From: Vandiemenella viatica
Lineage: Eukaryota; Arthropoda; Insecta; Orthoptera; Morabidae
DNA length: 64,000 nt
NCBI GenBank assembly: GCA_031002005.1
Contig: JARYHS010008074.1
Coordinates: forward strand, 9,618,924 to 9,682,923
Reading direction: 5' to 3'
Made by a program: the position numbers and the translations under genes. This document shows positions 21,317 to 33,869 of the stretch, piece by piece. The notes under the pieces were generated by a model that saw nothing but the letters and a program-made list of their open reading frames with translations, did no database searches and was not told the origin of the DNA. Within the stretch, counting starts at the first letter, position 1. Each line of letters starts with the position of its first letter.

Positions 21317-21376
21317 GTAAGCCCCAGACGACAGCGAGCGAAACACTTTGAAAGCTGAACAAATTCTGCATTTCAA

Positions 21377-22533
21377 TGTAACGTTCCCTCCTTGTGTATT
21401 TCTGTTCATTACAAATTATTAATTTTTGGCAGTAGGGATGGAATAAAATCGCGTTGTTAACATTAAGTTAATATTTACAAAGGTATTTGGATATTTATTC
21501 AATTAATACAAATTAAATATCACATCGACAGTTTACATAATTATTTATATCAAAACCAAAATGTAAAGAAATAAGTGGGGCATAACATTTTACACATCAT
21601 TAAACACCATGATTTACCTCGTAATATGACAAAGTGCTTCAAAAACCATCGGCATGGAACTTTAAAACATCCGACCTCCGTAGCTCAATTAAATGTTGAA
21701 AAGTTCTAGCATGAGTCCTCTTTATATCGAAAGATTTCTCTGTAGGGTCGCTTCGGGACGTTTTTGCGACAAAACAATGAAGTCTATTAAATCAATGGGT
21801 ACATTACCAGTTTCTCGGCGACTTGTAGTACTGCACGAACGACGTGGCCAATGACGTTAAACAACACTAGTGGACACTTTTCCACATCTACGACAAACAA
21901 TTGGAATTGATGTTATTCCCAGCTGCAAGTACTCATATCTGTTTCCGGAGGAAGAAACTTTTACAACTATCACCCTTCTGTCCGACAAATGAACATCTTG
22001 GCACATCCACTCACTTCTGCTCTCCTCCAGTCCTTGAGAACGAGTCCTCTTTGTCCCTCAGGCACACACGCGGTAACGTCTTTTAGTGAGAAAACGGGAA
22101 TCAATCGGATGTCTCCATCCAATACTCGCCGTTGATGAAACATGTAGCAAAAATCACGTTTTAGTCTCGTCTCTCAATAGATGGCAGTAACTGTCTATTT
22201 CATTCATCCATACTGCATACATCTCACTCAACCTTGATCAGAACGCTCTCTGGAATGTCCTCCAACTCGCTGGCGCTCACCCACCATAGCGCAAATATTG
22301 GTAAACTGGTGCGTCGCATGTAGTGTTCTCATAAATAATTATGTAAATTCTTGATGTGATAGTTAATTTGTATTAATTCAAAAAAATCTAAATATATTTG
22401 TAAATATAAAATCAGTGATAGCAACCCGATTTTATCCCATCACTACTGCCAAAAATTAATATTTTATCAATTCGCAATTTATAATGAACAGAAATATAAT
22501 AAGTAAACTGGCCCACAAGGAAGGAACGTTACA
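21377..22533. mobile_element. Non-autonomous element with ~180-200-bp inverted ends, 1157 bp
   Basis: The ends start TGTAACGTTCCYTCCTTGTG. They continue as diverged inverted repeats that share TTTCTGTTCATTA, ATTAATTTTTGGCAGTAG and TAATACAAATTAA, to about 21565 on the left and 22320 on the right. The centre has no coding frame I recognise. No target duplication of 8 or 9 bp is evident. A TA lies inside each end (21379-21380, 22531-22532), so a TA-target superfamily is possible. It sits just downstream of the probable exon donor at 21317. Confidence 0.78.
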
Positions 22534-23731
22534 ACCTCAAACTTCAAATTGTGTGCTTCCTTTTAACGGCACAGCTGCTTAAGCTTTGAGTACAATAAAA
22601 CACTGCATGTGCCTGTCATTTCTTAAGTACCTTAACATCATCAGCATCAACAGTTTCCGGCTATTGGATGGGTCTGCTTTGTGCACATGCCTCTCCAGTT
22701 TCTTCTTTCTTCCCACCACCTCTCTGTCACCTCCTTGGTCAAGTTCTCTCCTCTCTTCCGTACACACTTGTTCACTACTCTCAGCCATCGATCTTTTGAG
22801 CTTCCTTTATGTCGTTTATCATGCTTCTTCACTCCGAGGATATCCCTTGGGACTCTCTGTTCATCTATTTTCTTACCATTCCCATACCAACGTAGTCTGG
22901 TCTTCTCTATCATTTCCTGTAGGGGTTCTTCTTTTACAGTGTGTCTAATCATTTTCCCCCTATACTTCCAATTCTTCCAATAGCCATTCGACCTTTTAGA
23001 AATTTCATTTCGCTTTCTTGTATCCTCCTATTGTGCCGCTTCTTCATTGTCCATGTTTCAGCACCGTATATTGTGACAGGAACATATTATGTGGGATATA
23101 TTACTTCCTTAGTTCTCTGTGGAAAATTCCTGCTTTATATCAGACTTCCGATATTTCTTAAAAATGCGTCTTCCTGCCTACTTCTTTCACTTATCTCACC
23201 ACCATTTTATCCGCTTTCCTCTTCAACATTTTTCAGGTATTTGAAACTGTTTACTTTCTTCAACTTTTCACCTGCCATCTCGATTCCACTGGTTATCCTG
23301 TTCTTCTTACACGCTGTTATCACAAATTCAAATTTCTTCACATTAAAATTCATACCATATTTGCCCACACTGTCTGCAAATACATCCATCTGCCACTGAA
23401 CTTCCTCTTCGCTACTTCCCCAGATCATCATGCCATCTGCCAAAGTCATCGTCTTCATATTTTTCTCTGTCATCTTTACTGCCACTTTCTCCATTAAATC
23501 ATGTATAATTACGATTAAAATTAGTGGTAAGATGACACTTCCTTGTTTTAGCCCGTTTGTTTGTTTCAGCCAATATGTTCTTTCTCTCCCAATTTTAACA
23601 TAGCACTGGTGCGCTGAGTGGCAACTTATGCTAAATTGTAAAAAGTGCAATACAATGAGTATAACTTAGAGAAAGAATCCAATTGTTCAGAAATACGAGT
23701 TAAACTATTCAGTTATTGATATGGTTGATTC

Positions 23732-25030
23732 CACAGCTGAGCAGAAAACCGTTAATCCGTTAATCGTTAATTAACGAAGTTAACAAAATTGAAAAAAAAT
23801 TAACTTTTAAGTTAACATAAAAAATCGTTAACGGTCTTCTTAACTTCCGTTAAATTGAACTACCGTTAACTTTAGTCCGTTACATTGGTAGTTAATGAAT
23901 TTGTTTGAATTGCGCGCAACGCCACGCTCGACCGTTCGGCGAGTCGGATGGCGAACGAATTAGGTAATATGAAGTGCGAGTGTGATGCATATACAACTGT
24001 TATGGTAAGGCATGGCGCGGATGTGAGCAGGAACGCTAGAGTTTTGGAGCGTTTCTATTTTACGTCTGCAAACCGGAACTCACTACTCGTTTCTAATTCG
24101 ATCGGTGATTGATTTTTTTTATTTTTATAACAACTTTCTTTGTTGCCAGGAAAATGTCACTTTTTAGTTTCTACTGGTTTGGTGTTCGTTAGAGAAATAA
24201 ATTAAACTGACACTCGTTATATGATTACGTCATGAAAACTTATCTCTTGAATCCGTTAGTGAAAGCAATAACACTAACAATAACAACTAGAAGATTAAAA
24301 ATCCTTGGCCACATTAATGCTATTATATTGCATTTAAATAAAGACTGGGAGAACAATTGATTTATGAATGCAAACTGTGTTTACCTAAACTTTCTACAAC
24401 CAAGTCTTACGTGTATAGCCTTAATAATCTTAAACAACATATGAAGAGGATGCATATATTCAAATATGAACAGTTTGAAGAAAATGTAAAAGCAGGGCCA
24501 ACTCGTGGGAAGAAAGAAAAATAATTCAAAGCCTACTTCAATTGCGGTAGATTCTTCTGATGTAGATAGCAGCAGAATAGATTTGATTTCACCTCCATCT
24601 GCTAATAAAAGTCTACGTCAATAAAACTTTTGGCTTCTTAGCTACCGGCACCGTCATATTCCAGGCTGGTGTGGACCGATGTATCATAAACCTTTTCGTT
24701 GCCAACATGATTTTAATACATGTTGAAGAATCCGATACATTTGAGAAACTGGTAAAACATTAAAGAAAAACTCAATTTCTAAAAGCATATTTGGTAGACG
24801 TATTAATGATTCACATCACGATACATAACACCTTGGTACTGGTTGCAGTAATACTTATTGCAAAATATAAACATCAGTTCCACTTTTGGATGGTTAACTT
24901 TTAACGGTTAACTTTAACTTGCGTTAAACTTGCAAATATGTAACGCTTTAACGATTATCGAAGTTAATTTTTTGAGTAGCGGATTAACGATTAACGAAGT
25001 TAACTTTTTGTTTAACTGTGCCCACCTATG
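23732..25030 (+). mobile_element. hAT-type element, 1299 bp, rich in GTTAAC/TTAACG motifs
   Basis: It is flanked by the 8-bp duplication GTTGATTC (23724-23731 and 25031-25038). The ends CACAGCTGAGCAGA and, read inwards, CATAGGTGGGCACA match at about 10 of 15 positions. Subterminal DNA is full of TTAACG/CGTTAA repeats on both sides (23760-23890 and 24890-25015). It carries only a BED zinc-finger remnant, so it is non-autonomous. Removing it restores the CR1-like reading frame. Confidence 0.83.
24345..24524 (+). pseudogene. BED zinc-finger remnant of a hAT transposase
   Basis: In frame: LGEQLIYECKLC, then SLNNLKQHMKRMH, a C-x2-C ... H-x4-H finger of the BED type used by hAT transposases for end binding. 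The frame stops at 24522-24524. No catalytic domain follows, so only the DNA-binding module survived. A short host or transposase-derived peptide is possible but unsupported. Confidence 0.72.
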
Positions 25031-25038
25031 GTTGATTC

Positions 25039-25576
25039 TATGAAATATTGGGCAGTAACAGTATAAAGGAACATGAAATGGGGCTTACACATTAATTCGT
25101 TAATAGGTAGAGCTAATTCTAGGCTGCGATTCATAGGTCGCATCTTGAAAAATTGTAATGAACAAACAAAGGAGATAGCTTGCAAACCTCTTGTGCGTCC
25201 ACATTTTTATTATTGTTGTGCCATTTGGGATCCATTTCGTAAGGGGTTGATCGAAAGTACAGAGAAACTACAGAAAAGAGCCGCTCGATTCGTGACCGCT
25301 TGCTACAGTCCTTATGAAAGCGTCACAGAACTGATTAGTAGACTAGGCTGGGAGTCTCTGGTAGATAGACGACGCACGTTTCGTTTAAACGTATTGGTAA
25401 ACATGTGTATTCCCACTTTCACTTACGAGTGTAGTGAAATACTTCGTCCACCAACCTATTTGAGCCGGAATGACAGGAAATACAAGATTAGAGAAATAAG
25501 GTGCCGCAATGATTCTTATATGAATTCTTTTTTCCCTCGTACCATTAGGGATTGTAATGCACAACAGAGAGATTAG
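25039..25576 (+). pseudogene. CR1-like reverse transcriptase thumb and C-terminus
   Basis: The open segment 25073-25576 reads MKWGLHINSLIGRANSRLRF, then LVRPHFYYCCAIWDPF and LQKRAARFVTACYSPYESVT, with SRLGWESLVDRRRTFRLNVL later. These are the standard C-terminal motifs of CR1/L2 ORF2 proteins. The terminal FFPRTIRDCN corresponds to the family's conserved R-x-W-N near the end. The catalytic palm is missing because of 5' truncation. Confidence 0.82.
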
Positions 25577-26960
25577 CTTTGGTGCTGAGCACTCTCTGCC
25601 ACCCACAATTTTGTGAATTGCAGAGTATATATGTAGATGTAGACTTCCCTGATATAATTCTCTACTGATGATTTCTTTTGGGATTCCTCTCCATGATATT
25701 CCATACCTAACTCCTCTGTACACAATCATAAGATTTTTCAATATCAAGAAATACCATCAGCAGATCCTTTGCATATTCATATAATTTTTCACGCAGCAGT
25801 CTCATCTCAGATATCCTGTTCAGCTTTGATCTCCCTGATTTGAAGCCATGCTGTTCTTCTCTTAGCTCCTTTTCTATCCTGTTGTGTATTATTTTCTCAA
25901 GGATCTTCTTATACACTTTGGCACAGTGGCAAATCACTGTGATTCCTCTATACCTTTTAAACTCCTTTCCTTTTCTTTTTCGAAGATATGTTCGATTATT
26001 CATCTTTCCCAATTTTCCAGTGTTGTTCACTCCTTCTAATATCTTTCTCATCACACGATATAGCCACTGCTTTCGTACTATTCCTGCAGGCGTTACCAAA
26101 TCATTAATCCCTGGTGCCTCTCCACTCTTCATCGTATCCAGAGCTGATTCTACTTCTTCCCACATTATATCCCTTTTCTTCCTCTCTTACACGGTTGTTG
26201 CCCTCCTGCTGCTCCTATAAATCTATGATATGGGGTGTCGAATCAGGGTTCAGCAAAACTTCAAAATGCTCCTTCCACATATATTTAATTTTGTATGTAC
26301 TGTTTATTTCCTTTCCAGTTTCATACACCGTGTAGAGGATTCCACTCAGATCCTTCCTCTTCGTTCTTACCAGTCTGTACAATACTTTCTTATTATCATT
26401 GCTGTCTTCTTCCATTATCTCACTCCAATTCTCCAGTCACTTTCTCCTTTGCGACTATCTTTTCTTTATGTATTCATCTTTTATCTGAGGTGTCCTCTGC
26501 TTAAACCATTAGCTAAAGATCCTATTTTACAACTACACAGCTTCTTTTACATTATCATTCCACTCAACAGTTTCTTTTCCTCGTTTGGTGTAGTAGTCCT
26601 ACCACACTCTGTTTCTGCCACTACAACCAAAGTCCTTTTAAATCCTTATTCACTGTTCTTATTTCCACTGCCGGTATCTTGCTCCATAAATTCTGTGGAA
26701 TTCCTTTTAATTATTCCTCTCAATTTTTTCTCCCAATAATTCTCCTCAATTATTCATCTCTTTGAATTTCCATACCCTAATTTTCGTAAACTGTCTTTAA
26801 CTTCATTACCATTAGTCATATGCCTCTGATAGTATTATCCTTACATCTACCACACTTCTCTTCAATTTTGCATTAAATATCATGTAGTCCATAAAAGGAT
26901 TTCCATTGCCAGCATTAATTATACACCAGATGTTTGTTTTTTGAACTGTCATGCTCATTT

Positions 26961-29935
26961 GTATCCGAACCTTAATCGCTCGTCGCTAAATTTACCCTTG
27001 GGAATTATTCAACCCTTTATACATAATTGCAAATACGGTCCTATACTATATAGGTGGTCCAGTCACGCGACTGTCAAAAATTCACTCGTACCCGACTCAC
27101 GACAACTGAATTAGTGATTACATTAAGGCAGTAGATGTATTACACAGACATGAAATGAGTTTATTTGTACTTTTTAATACATTTTAGCATTATGTAGTGT
27201 GGATACGTAGTAAAAACGCCACTAATTTCAATAAAGAGGTGTGACAAAATAATTTATTTGTTACATTGGTCTTCAAGAACATAAAACAATAAGAAATTTA
27301 ATACAAAACGCGATGTTTCCACTGGATTAAAATTTGTGGAAATGATACACGGTTATCAGAAGCCGCTGTCTACTGTGTAGCACATAACACATTACAAAAT
27401 TAATTACCTTAGCACTAATCTCACGAATCTGATTGCCCTAACATTCTGTTATCTGTTTCTGCGCATAAATATGTTTTTGAACATACAAAATGCAGAAAAT
27501 AGAAAAAAAAATATTAAATCAATGTTGTAGGTGGCAAGAGACAGATTAAGTCATGTATGTGTTGGTAAAAAAATTCAAAAACACTTTCTTGATATATTTT
27601 AGCGTAACAAAACGGATTTTCTTTCACTACATCTAAGAAAAGCTCCATAAAACTCTGAACATTCCTGCTTTCTTAAAAAATAAAAATAAAAAAAAAATAA
27701 GGAAAAAAAGTTGTTATAAAAAGAAAGTTTGAGTTCACTGTGAATAACGGTGCAAATGCGTGTTCACTGAATATTGTTTAGAGTTTCACGTTTATACGTA
27801 TTAGACTAAAAGTTCATTATTGATTAAGAATGGAAGGTATATTACAAATTAAATATATTTTTGTTATGTTTCAGCTTTTATCAGTATTGGATTGAAACTC
27901 AACTTCACTAGTGAATATAGAAAATATTTCACTTTGCACTTCCGTACTCAGCTGCGGTTGTAAAGGTGGAAGGTTCATCAAAAAATGATGGACTAGAAGA
28001 TTTTGTAATTAACAATATTATGCGACTATTGGTAGACACGAGTAAAGCCAATGATACCGGGCATCAATCTATTCTTGTATGGCAACTTCTTAGCTAGTAT
28101 TACTCTGACTCCTCCCACCGGTAGATGGTAAAAAATTCTCTCTGAAGTTAAAGATAAAATTGTAACCCGGAGCAAAAGATAAAACCACTTAACATCAATA
28201 GCATGTGGCAGAAATTTTAAAAGTTGGTTCTAACGCATAGTGTACGCATGATGCACAGTTTTTTTTTATGATGTGGAGGTGTTGTTTATGAAGTTTAATA
28301 CTCCACAGAAGTAACAGAAAACTTTTGCAACGCGGAAAAATATTGCCAAACAAGTGATTATTAGTTGTTCCACCTGAGCTGATTAGCCTCAAGCGCTGTG
28401 GGTCGTTGAGATTGGCGGATGCCGACTAGGACGCACCCTGTCTGGCGGCAGAATGGTACGCGGTTCCAGACGGGCTTCGGGCACGAGTGGTTTATTCAAG
28501 TGTTATTACGTTCTTCTCGTGTTGCCGCACGTTGGGAGACTAAAACCACATGATTCACTGATTAGGAAGTTAAAATAACAGACTGGTTGCCTGAATGGAT
28601 TAAATAATCCAAATTCTTTTTGTCACTATTTTTTACTTGAGTCTTTACTATATGTTTTCCAGTGACACGGAAAATATTAACTGTGCAAGAACAAAGTTAG
28701 GTCTCACTAATTATGTAGGATCAATTCCCAGTTCTCTTGTGTGTCCTGGGGACTCTACGAAAACTGTACCATGTATTTAAATTGGTTACTACCTAACTTT
28801 GTTGCAAATAGCTACCAATCATCCGCTATGATGAGATTTTCATTCATGTATTTGGTTTGTAAGTGGAACTCTGAATTTTTTGTGATTATAGAACCTTGAA
28901 AACACGGAATGATTCTATGGAAAGAACAATACATTTTATAACTCAGTTTTTAACTGAAGAATTCTAGAAAATGTTTTGATACAATTTGACACTCGTTTGC
29001 TTAGCGGTTGTTAAATTTAATACAACTCAGACTTCCATTTATCTGTAGGTTTTGGTAATCTGATTCCTGTGTATGCTGATATATCGTTAAAGCCGAATTA
29101 ATTTCATAACCATGTAATTTGTAAAACTTTTAAACTTTTCATAAAAATCAACTAGCAAAGGTTTGTAATATCAGTGATCATATTTTTATATTTATTAGAA
29201 TTATTGAAAGAAGTACACTTAATATTGGAAGTAAATTATTAGTTGGTATTCATTTATCTAAACTAACAGCTAAAAAGTTTGTTTTCCATTGTTTCAGAAT
29301 ATCGAAATTTAGTACACCGTAGTCATAGTAACAAAAAACATGGGAATGGTACATTCAACTCATCCTGAACTAATTTTGTCAGTTAGAAAATCACAAAAAT
29401 ATGTTGTCCCAGGGTAAAAAAAATGGCAAAACATCATATTATAACAATGAATCTTGTTTCGTTTGAAGTAATGATAAAAAAGAGATACTGTTTAATTCAG
29501 AAAGGATTACGTGTCAGTTTAGAAGAAAACACTATGTGGAGCAATAAACCATAATACGATTTTATAATGTATCACTCTTACTCTCCACAAGTGGAGAGTG
29601 TGATCGAAAGCGGAAATTATGTTGTTTATATAGAGTACTAAACCGATCAGTGTTTTCTCGTAGGAAACTCGTCTTGCCACCGTCAGGCAATATCTGCGAC
29701 GAAATTGTGACAGCTTTAACAGCTCATGTTTGTTACGTTACTACTGCTGACAGTAGCATCATTATATCTCTATGCTAATTTTGAATAAAACCAGTAGCTA
29801 CAGAGTAGTGCCAAATTTGATAACGGAGGGCAAACGATTGCTTTTTGTAATTACTGCAGCAACATGATATGACTAGTAGCTATGTATTATGAAAATACTA
29901 AAAATTAATTAAAAATTAAATTAAATTAAATTGCA
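26961..29935. other. AT-rich DNA without recognised genes
   Basis: Almost 3 kb with no domain, splice-like exon or element ends I can support. Small features only: a GC-richer patch at 28395-28500, and a 9-bp-arm hairpin ACTCTCCAC/GTGGAGAGT near 29580-29600. It may be host intron or intergenic DNA. Confidence 0.4.
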
Positions 29936-30655
29936 ATGGAGCGCATTTCCCTAAACACCCATCTTCCCCCTTTTCTGCATCCACCTACATTTACCTTTAC
30001 AAATTTTAACTTTAAATTCTTTCAACATTTTTGGCAAATTATTCACCATTTCTCTTGGTAACTTATTGCAATCCCTGACACCCTTAGCTAAAAAAGAGAT
30101 TCTTCCTACGCCCTTATGCCTGAAATCGAGTGCCAGCTTGTGGTCATGGTCATCTTTTCCCTTCCATGCATTACTTTCAATTCTTACACCAATATCTTTC
30201 CATCCCTCATCACCAATATACACCTTGTACACTCCCATGACCCCCTTCACCCTCCTTCTGTCTTCCAATGAATCCCATTCCAGCTATTTTATTATATCTG
30301 TTCCTGATTGCGTTTTGCGATAATTTCCAGAAACAAATCTAACAGCCCTTTTTTGGACGTTCTCCAAGTCCTGTATTTGATACTCAAAATATGGATCCCA
30401 TACTACACTACCATACTAAACAATGGCCTCACAAAAGCTTTGTAATCAAATTCCTTTACTTCCATCTTACATCCCCTCATCACCCTCTCCAACAAGTGCA
30501 GAATTTTGAAACCTTTTCCTACCACGTGTCCTATGTGTCCTGCCCAGTTAAGCTTTTATCAAATGTAATGCCAAGATATTTACATTTCAAGTCTTCAGTA
30601 AGCAGTTCTTTCCCCAATTTATAATCATAATTAACCTTTAGTTTTTTATTTGTCT
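29936..30655 (-). pseudogene. CR1/L2-type LINE 3' fragment (RT C-terminus)
   Basis: On the minus strand the C-terminal part of an ORF2 is readable: VVWDPYFEYQIQDLENVQKR, then RAVRFVSGNYRKTQ, and from 30268 an open run EDRRRVKGVMGVYKVYIGDE to FLAKGVRDCNKLPREMVNNL. The 3' end at 29936 carries GCGCTCCATTGCAATTTA followed by an (ATTTA)-type repeat (29895-29935). A second copy with the same end lies at 38716-39160. Confidence 0.78.
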
Positions 30656-31040
30656 ATCTAATAAGCTGACTCTTCTTTTCATTTTAGATACAAAAAAACT
30701 AATGAGGTTCCTCTTGACGAATATTGGTGTACATTCTTTTTTTGTTAAATAATATAACTGTTGCTCGTATATAGATAAAACCACATGTATATTACCTAGA
30801 GCACTTATCTTACAGAAACTCTGCGCATGACGAACTATCTATAGTTTATGTTTCTAAAAGAGAGAGAAGTTCCATACTGTGAAAATGGTTTCCCTAAAGA
30901 CAAGAACAATTCTTTTTTCAGTTGTCAGTTAGTTCGTAGTACACTTCCATTTCCGTCTGTCCTGGGCTGTCACATCGTCTCAGTATATCCATTTCAAACT
31001 ATGTTTCCGATTATCCGTTTCATATATTATAAACTTCACC

Positions 31041-31237
31041 CAGGGCCGGCGTTAGGGAGGGGTAAGCGGGTCAAAAGTACCCGGGCCCGCCGGCTGATGG
31101 GGGGCCCCGATCACCAATTGTAGGGGCCCTTCAGGCCATGAAGCCAAGAATCCGCCCATTGTCACCCGGCCAGTTTGTAGAGCTAAAAAAAGGTCGCCCA
31201 CTTTACCCCGGGCCCGAAATTCCTAGCGCCGGTCCTG
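31041..31237. mobile_element. GC-rich hAT MITE, 197 bp, with 8-bp TSD
   Basis: Ends CAGGGCCGGCGTTAGG and, inverted, CAGGACCGGCGCTAGG, flanked by an exact ACTTCACC duplication (31033-31040 and 31238-31245). It is strongly GC-rich in AT-rich surroundings and has no coding capacity. Confidence 0.92.
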
Positions 31238-31694
31238 ACTTCACCATAAGGCTTTTGTTAAACTACTTGTTGTACTTACAAGTTGTCATATTCAATGCGA
31301 AATGTTAACAATCAACCTGTCTTTTCCTTCAATGGGAGTCAATATTGGGTTGATGTTTGATACTAAAAGATTTCACATTTTGAAGTCCCCTAATTTTGAA
31401 ATTCATGCTTGTTCTTCTCCTTCCTACGCAGTTTTAGGCCAGGTGGACTGTTATTCTTGTTTTGATCAAATGGAGTCATATACAGAGAACCACCAAAAAC
31501 AGAGTCCAGTTTAGGGACTTGGCTTAAAATTCTTAGCTTTCGAAATAATTGAGGTCAATAGTTATGGCGCCGTACTAGAAAAAGAATGAAAAAATGATTA
31601 ATTTTATAACTATACATAGTACCGGTTAACTAATAGTTATTTGAGAAAGAGCAAAACACATGATTTTTAGAAAAGGCTTATATTCCAAGAACCT

Positions 31695-31790
31695 TCATCT
31701 ATTACCAACAAGATCCGCAGTACGGTGATAGTGACTCGGATTTTAGCGATCGGATGGTATCGAGTTCGAATCTGCACACTTTGAGCAAAC
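31695..31790 (+). repeat. tRNA-like sequence, probably SINE-derived
   Basis: A B-box match (GAGTTCGAATC, about 31757-31767) lies ~45 bp downstream of an A-box-like GTGATAGTGACTCGG. The cloverleaf does not close well, so I do not call a functional tRNA. Confidence 0.4.
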
Positions 31791-31809
31791 TTTTTTTTCC
31801 TTTAAGATT

Positions 31810-32060
31810 TTGGTTAATGTTTATCGTTGTCATTAGTCACTACCCACGGCTCTTCACATAAATATCTTAACACTGAATATAAGCAGAGCAAACATGTGTT
31901 GTTGAAGAATTACATATAATTGAAAAAAGAAAATTCACTAATACAAGGGACTCGAGCTACAGACTACGGGGCATATTCCAAGAAGCTTAACCTCTACCAA
32001 AAATCCTGTTTTCTGTTATTCTTCAAAAACTATTAACATGAGAATCCTGTACATATTCCT
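31810..32060 (-). repeat. Repeat shared in inverted orientation with 40985-41215
   Basis: Motifs such as GTCATTAGTCACTACCCACG, ACTCGAGCTACAGACTACGG and TTTTTGAAG-like blocks occur here and, reverse-complemented and in the same order, at 40985-41215. Both copies lie beside a tRNA-like sequence. The family is not recognised. Confidence 0.65.
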
Positions 32061-32784
32061 GAAAATTACTCATTTTTTTGATTGTCTTTCTATTCCTGCT
32101 AGTCTACCGAAAGAGATACAGAGCTATAAACTTAGATCTCGATAGTTTTCTCTTTGACCGCGGCCATCCCTTGTTGGCGTATATTAACAAATACGACAAT
32201 CTTTACACTTCGATAAGTTACATCCTAATGTTTTAGTCAACCTATTGTAGCTTTAATGAATCTATCTTTTGCTTTGTAGCATTATAGCACTCACACTTGT
32301 GTCTTGCTTTAAAGAATTTTAGGTATCTTTCTTACTTCCTCAGACAGAAAGAATATTTTCATGAAATGTATTGGCTTATTTTATACACAATCTCGACTAT
32401 AGGCGTGATAAGCATTCCAGTATTTGTTTCTGATTTAAAAATCGAGCTGAATATTTGAGTGAATTTAAGTGTGACTTATGTCCAATAGCAGAGTGTTAGG
32501 GAAATGAAAACAAGTTATTTACAGAAACGTGGACGAAGGAAATTCACATTTCCGCAAATTGGAAAGTTTAGGTAGTGGCCTTCCATTCCATTCTTCCTTA
32601 CCTGACGCGGGGTAGGTTACTGGTTGAAAATATTCTTCGACATTTCATAACGTGAGGTCAAATAAGTTCGTTTGTATATCACTGTAAATATCTGTTCCCT
32701 TATCATACTGGAGAAGTGAATCTTCTAAAATTTATGAAGCATAATGAGATATCATTATCGCTTTGATCCAGTCGATGGGGGCGA

Positions 32785-33000
32785 CTGCCAGGCAGTTTAG
32801 TGGTTAAGGTATTTGCAAGGTATCGTCACTACTATGAGTTCAAATCACTCTGGGGTAAACGAATTTCATTCGCATTGCTGTGACCGTCTGACAACGGAAG
32901 GACGTTCCGTGGTTCGGATCTCACATTAATCTAAAGGAACGACAGAGCGGTATGTGCAGGAAAAATAACTGTAAGAAGGCGGCCGAACTGCTTCATAATA
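32785..33000 (+). repeat. tRNA-derived SINE-like sequence
   Basis: An A-box-like TTTAGTGGTTAAGG and a B-box-like GAGTTCAAATC are spaced as in a tRNA promoter. They are followed by ~150 bp of body (GTGACCGTCTGACAACGG and so on) without an obvious A tail. It differs from the main SINE family at 33197-33441. Confidence 0.45.
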
Positions 33001-33196
33001 CAGATATCTTTATATCTGAAGATATTGTAATGCCATCGTTATAGACTGAAGTAATATTGAAACCAAAATGAAAAACAGGACTATAGAATTTCCTAATTAA
33101 GATATGTGAGGACTCTCAGAGCTGGAAATAACTCTGTAAATCAAACAGATTCACCTAAATTATTAATGAACAAACTGGTTCCCTTAGCAGGAATCC

Positions 33197-33441
33197 TTTT
33201 TTTTTTTTTAACTGCTTAACATCTCCTATAACAACTAGGTCTTTAGAGACGGGAAAGGATGGAGGGCAAGGAATGGGAAGGAATTCGGCCATGGCCTTTT
33301 GAAGGAAGCATCCCGGCATTCACCTGGAGTGATTTGGGGAAACCATGGAAAACTCAAATCTGGATGCCCGGACGGGGATTCGAGCCACCGTCCTCCCGAA
33401 TGCGAGGCCAGAACGCTAGCCGTTACACCACCACGCTCGGT
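33197..33441 (-). repeat. tRNA-derived SINE, complete, minus strand
   Basis: The tRNA-like head is at the right: A box TGGTGTAACGGCTAGCG and B box GGCTCGAATCCCC on the minus strand. The body contains CCATGGTTTCCCCAAATC and TTCAAAAGGCCATGGCC, and the element ends in an A tail (T run 33197-33209). The same family is at 50935-51192, and the head alone at 50217-50275, 52860-52950 and 55125-55206. Confidence 0.88.
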
Positions 33442-33869
33442 CTCTCAGCAAACCTATTATAACAATGTCGTCCGCTTATATATATAGTTTAATATTCGTT
33501 CCTCAACTATAGATGATCCAATGACATCTTGAACGGTAATCGTACGTACATTCCCTTTTTTTTCCAACGAATTTCTTTCCTAAGCCATCATATGCAAAAA
33601 ATGTTATTCCAAACGTCATCTGTCCGCATAAATGTGAGCATTCAACTATGACGATAAATTTAGATAATTGTAACTGTATTACCTTGAGGGTTCACTACTG
33701 TGAATCAATGCGATCGATACATACTGCATCTATGCTGCCGTATAGATACAATCTGCCATATTTATTTATTATTTATCAGTCTTGTTTGATGGATCCCTGC
33801 TGAGGAAAGACCTCTGAGATGTGAAACATGTCATGGTTAACTCACATACATACAATATAAGTCATAAGC

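Larger units (their letters stand above)
23606..25645 (+). mobile_element. 5'-truncated CR1-like LINE, itself split by a hAT element
   Basis: It starts in the RT palm (WCAEWQLMLNCKKCN, 23608-23652), is interrupted at 23732-25030, and continues to its 3' end near 25645 (CTGCCACCCACAATTTTG, then a short AT-rich repeat). The same 3' end occurs on the minus strand at 51929-52300. Its insertion breaks the minus-strand RTE-like LINE. I found no clear target duplication. Confidence 0.78.
22647..26950 (-). pseudogene. RTE-like endonuclease-RT, interrupted and mutated
   Basis: In protein order from the right: an endonuclease end (NAKLKRSVVDVRI, ~26860); a linker (NKKVLYRLVRTKRKD and YMWKEHFEVLLNP, 26270-26400); RT fingers open from 26165 to 25707 (EEVESALDTMKSGEAPGIND, YRGITVICHCAKVYKKILE, EEQHGFKSGRS and VFLDIEKSYDCV). 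After the CR1 insertion come NGLKQGSVILPLI and TLADGMMIWGS near 23425-23460, where YADD has become LADG. The C-terminal tail at 22952-22647 includes RLRWYGNG and WWEERRNWRGMC. The broken catalytic motif and the insertion make it non-functional. Confidence 0.83.
22560..26960 (-). mobile_element. RTE-like LINE on the minus strand, split by a CR1-like LINE
   Basis: Segments 22560-23605 (3' half) and 25646-26960 (5' half) form one LINE whose RT is split by a plus-strand CR1-like copy. The 3' end near 22625-22645 contains GATGCTGATGATG, the trinucleotide-type tail of this family. The 5' end is truncated inside the endonuclease, with the last readable motif near 26900-26950. Confidence 0.78.

Noticed and set aside
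20966..21358. Complete 130-codon protein starting at 20966
   Set aside because: The first ~45 codons are AT-rich and precede a good splice acceptor at 21102; only 21103-21316 looks like coding exon.
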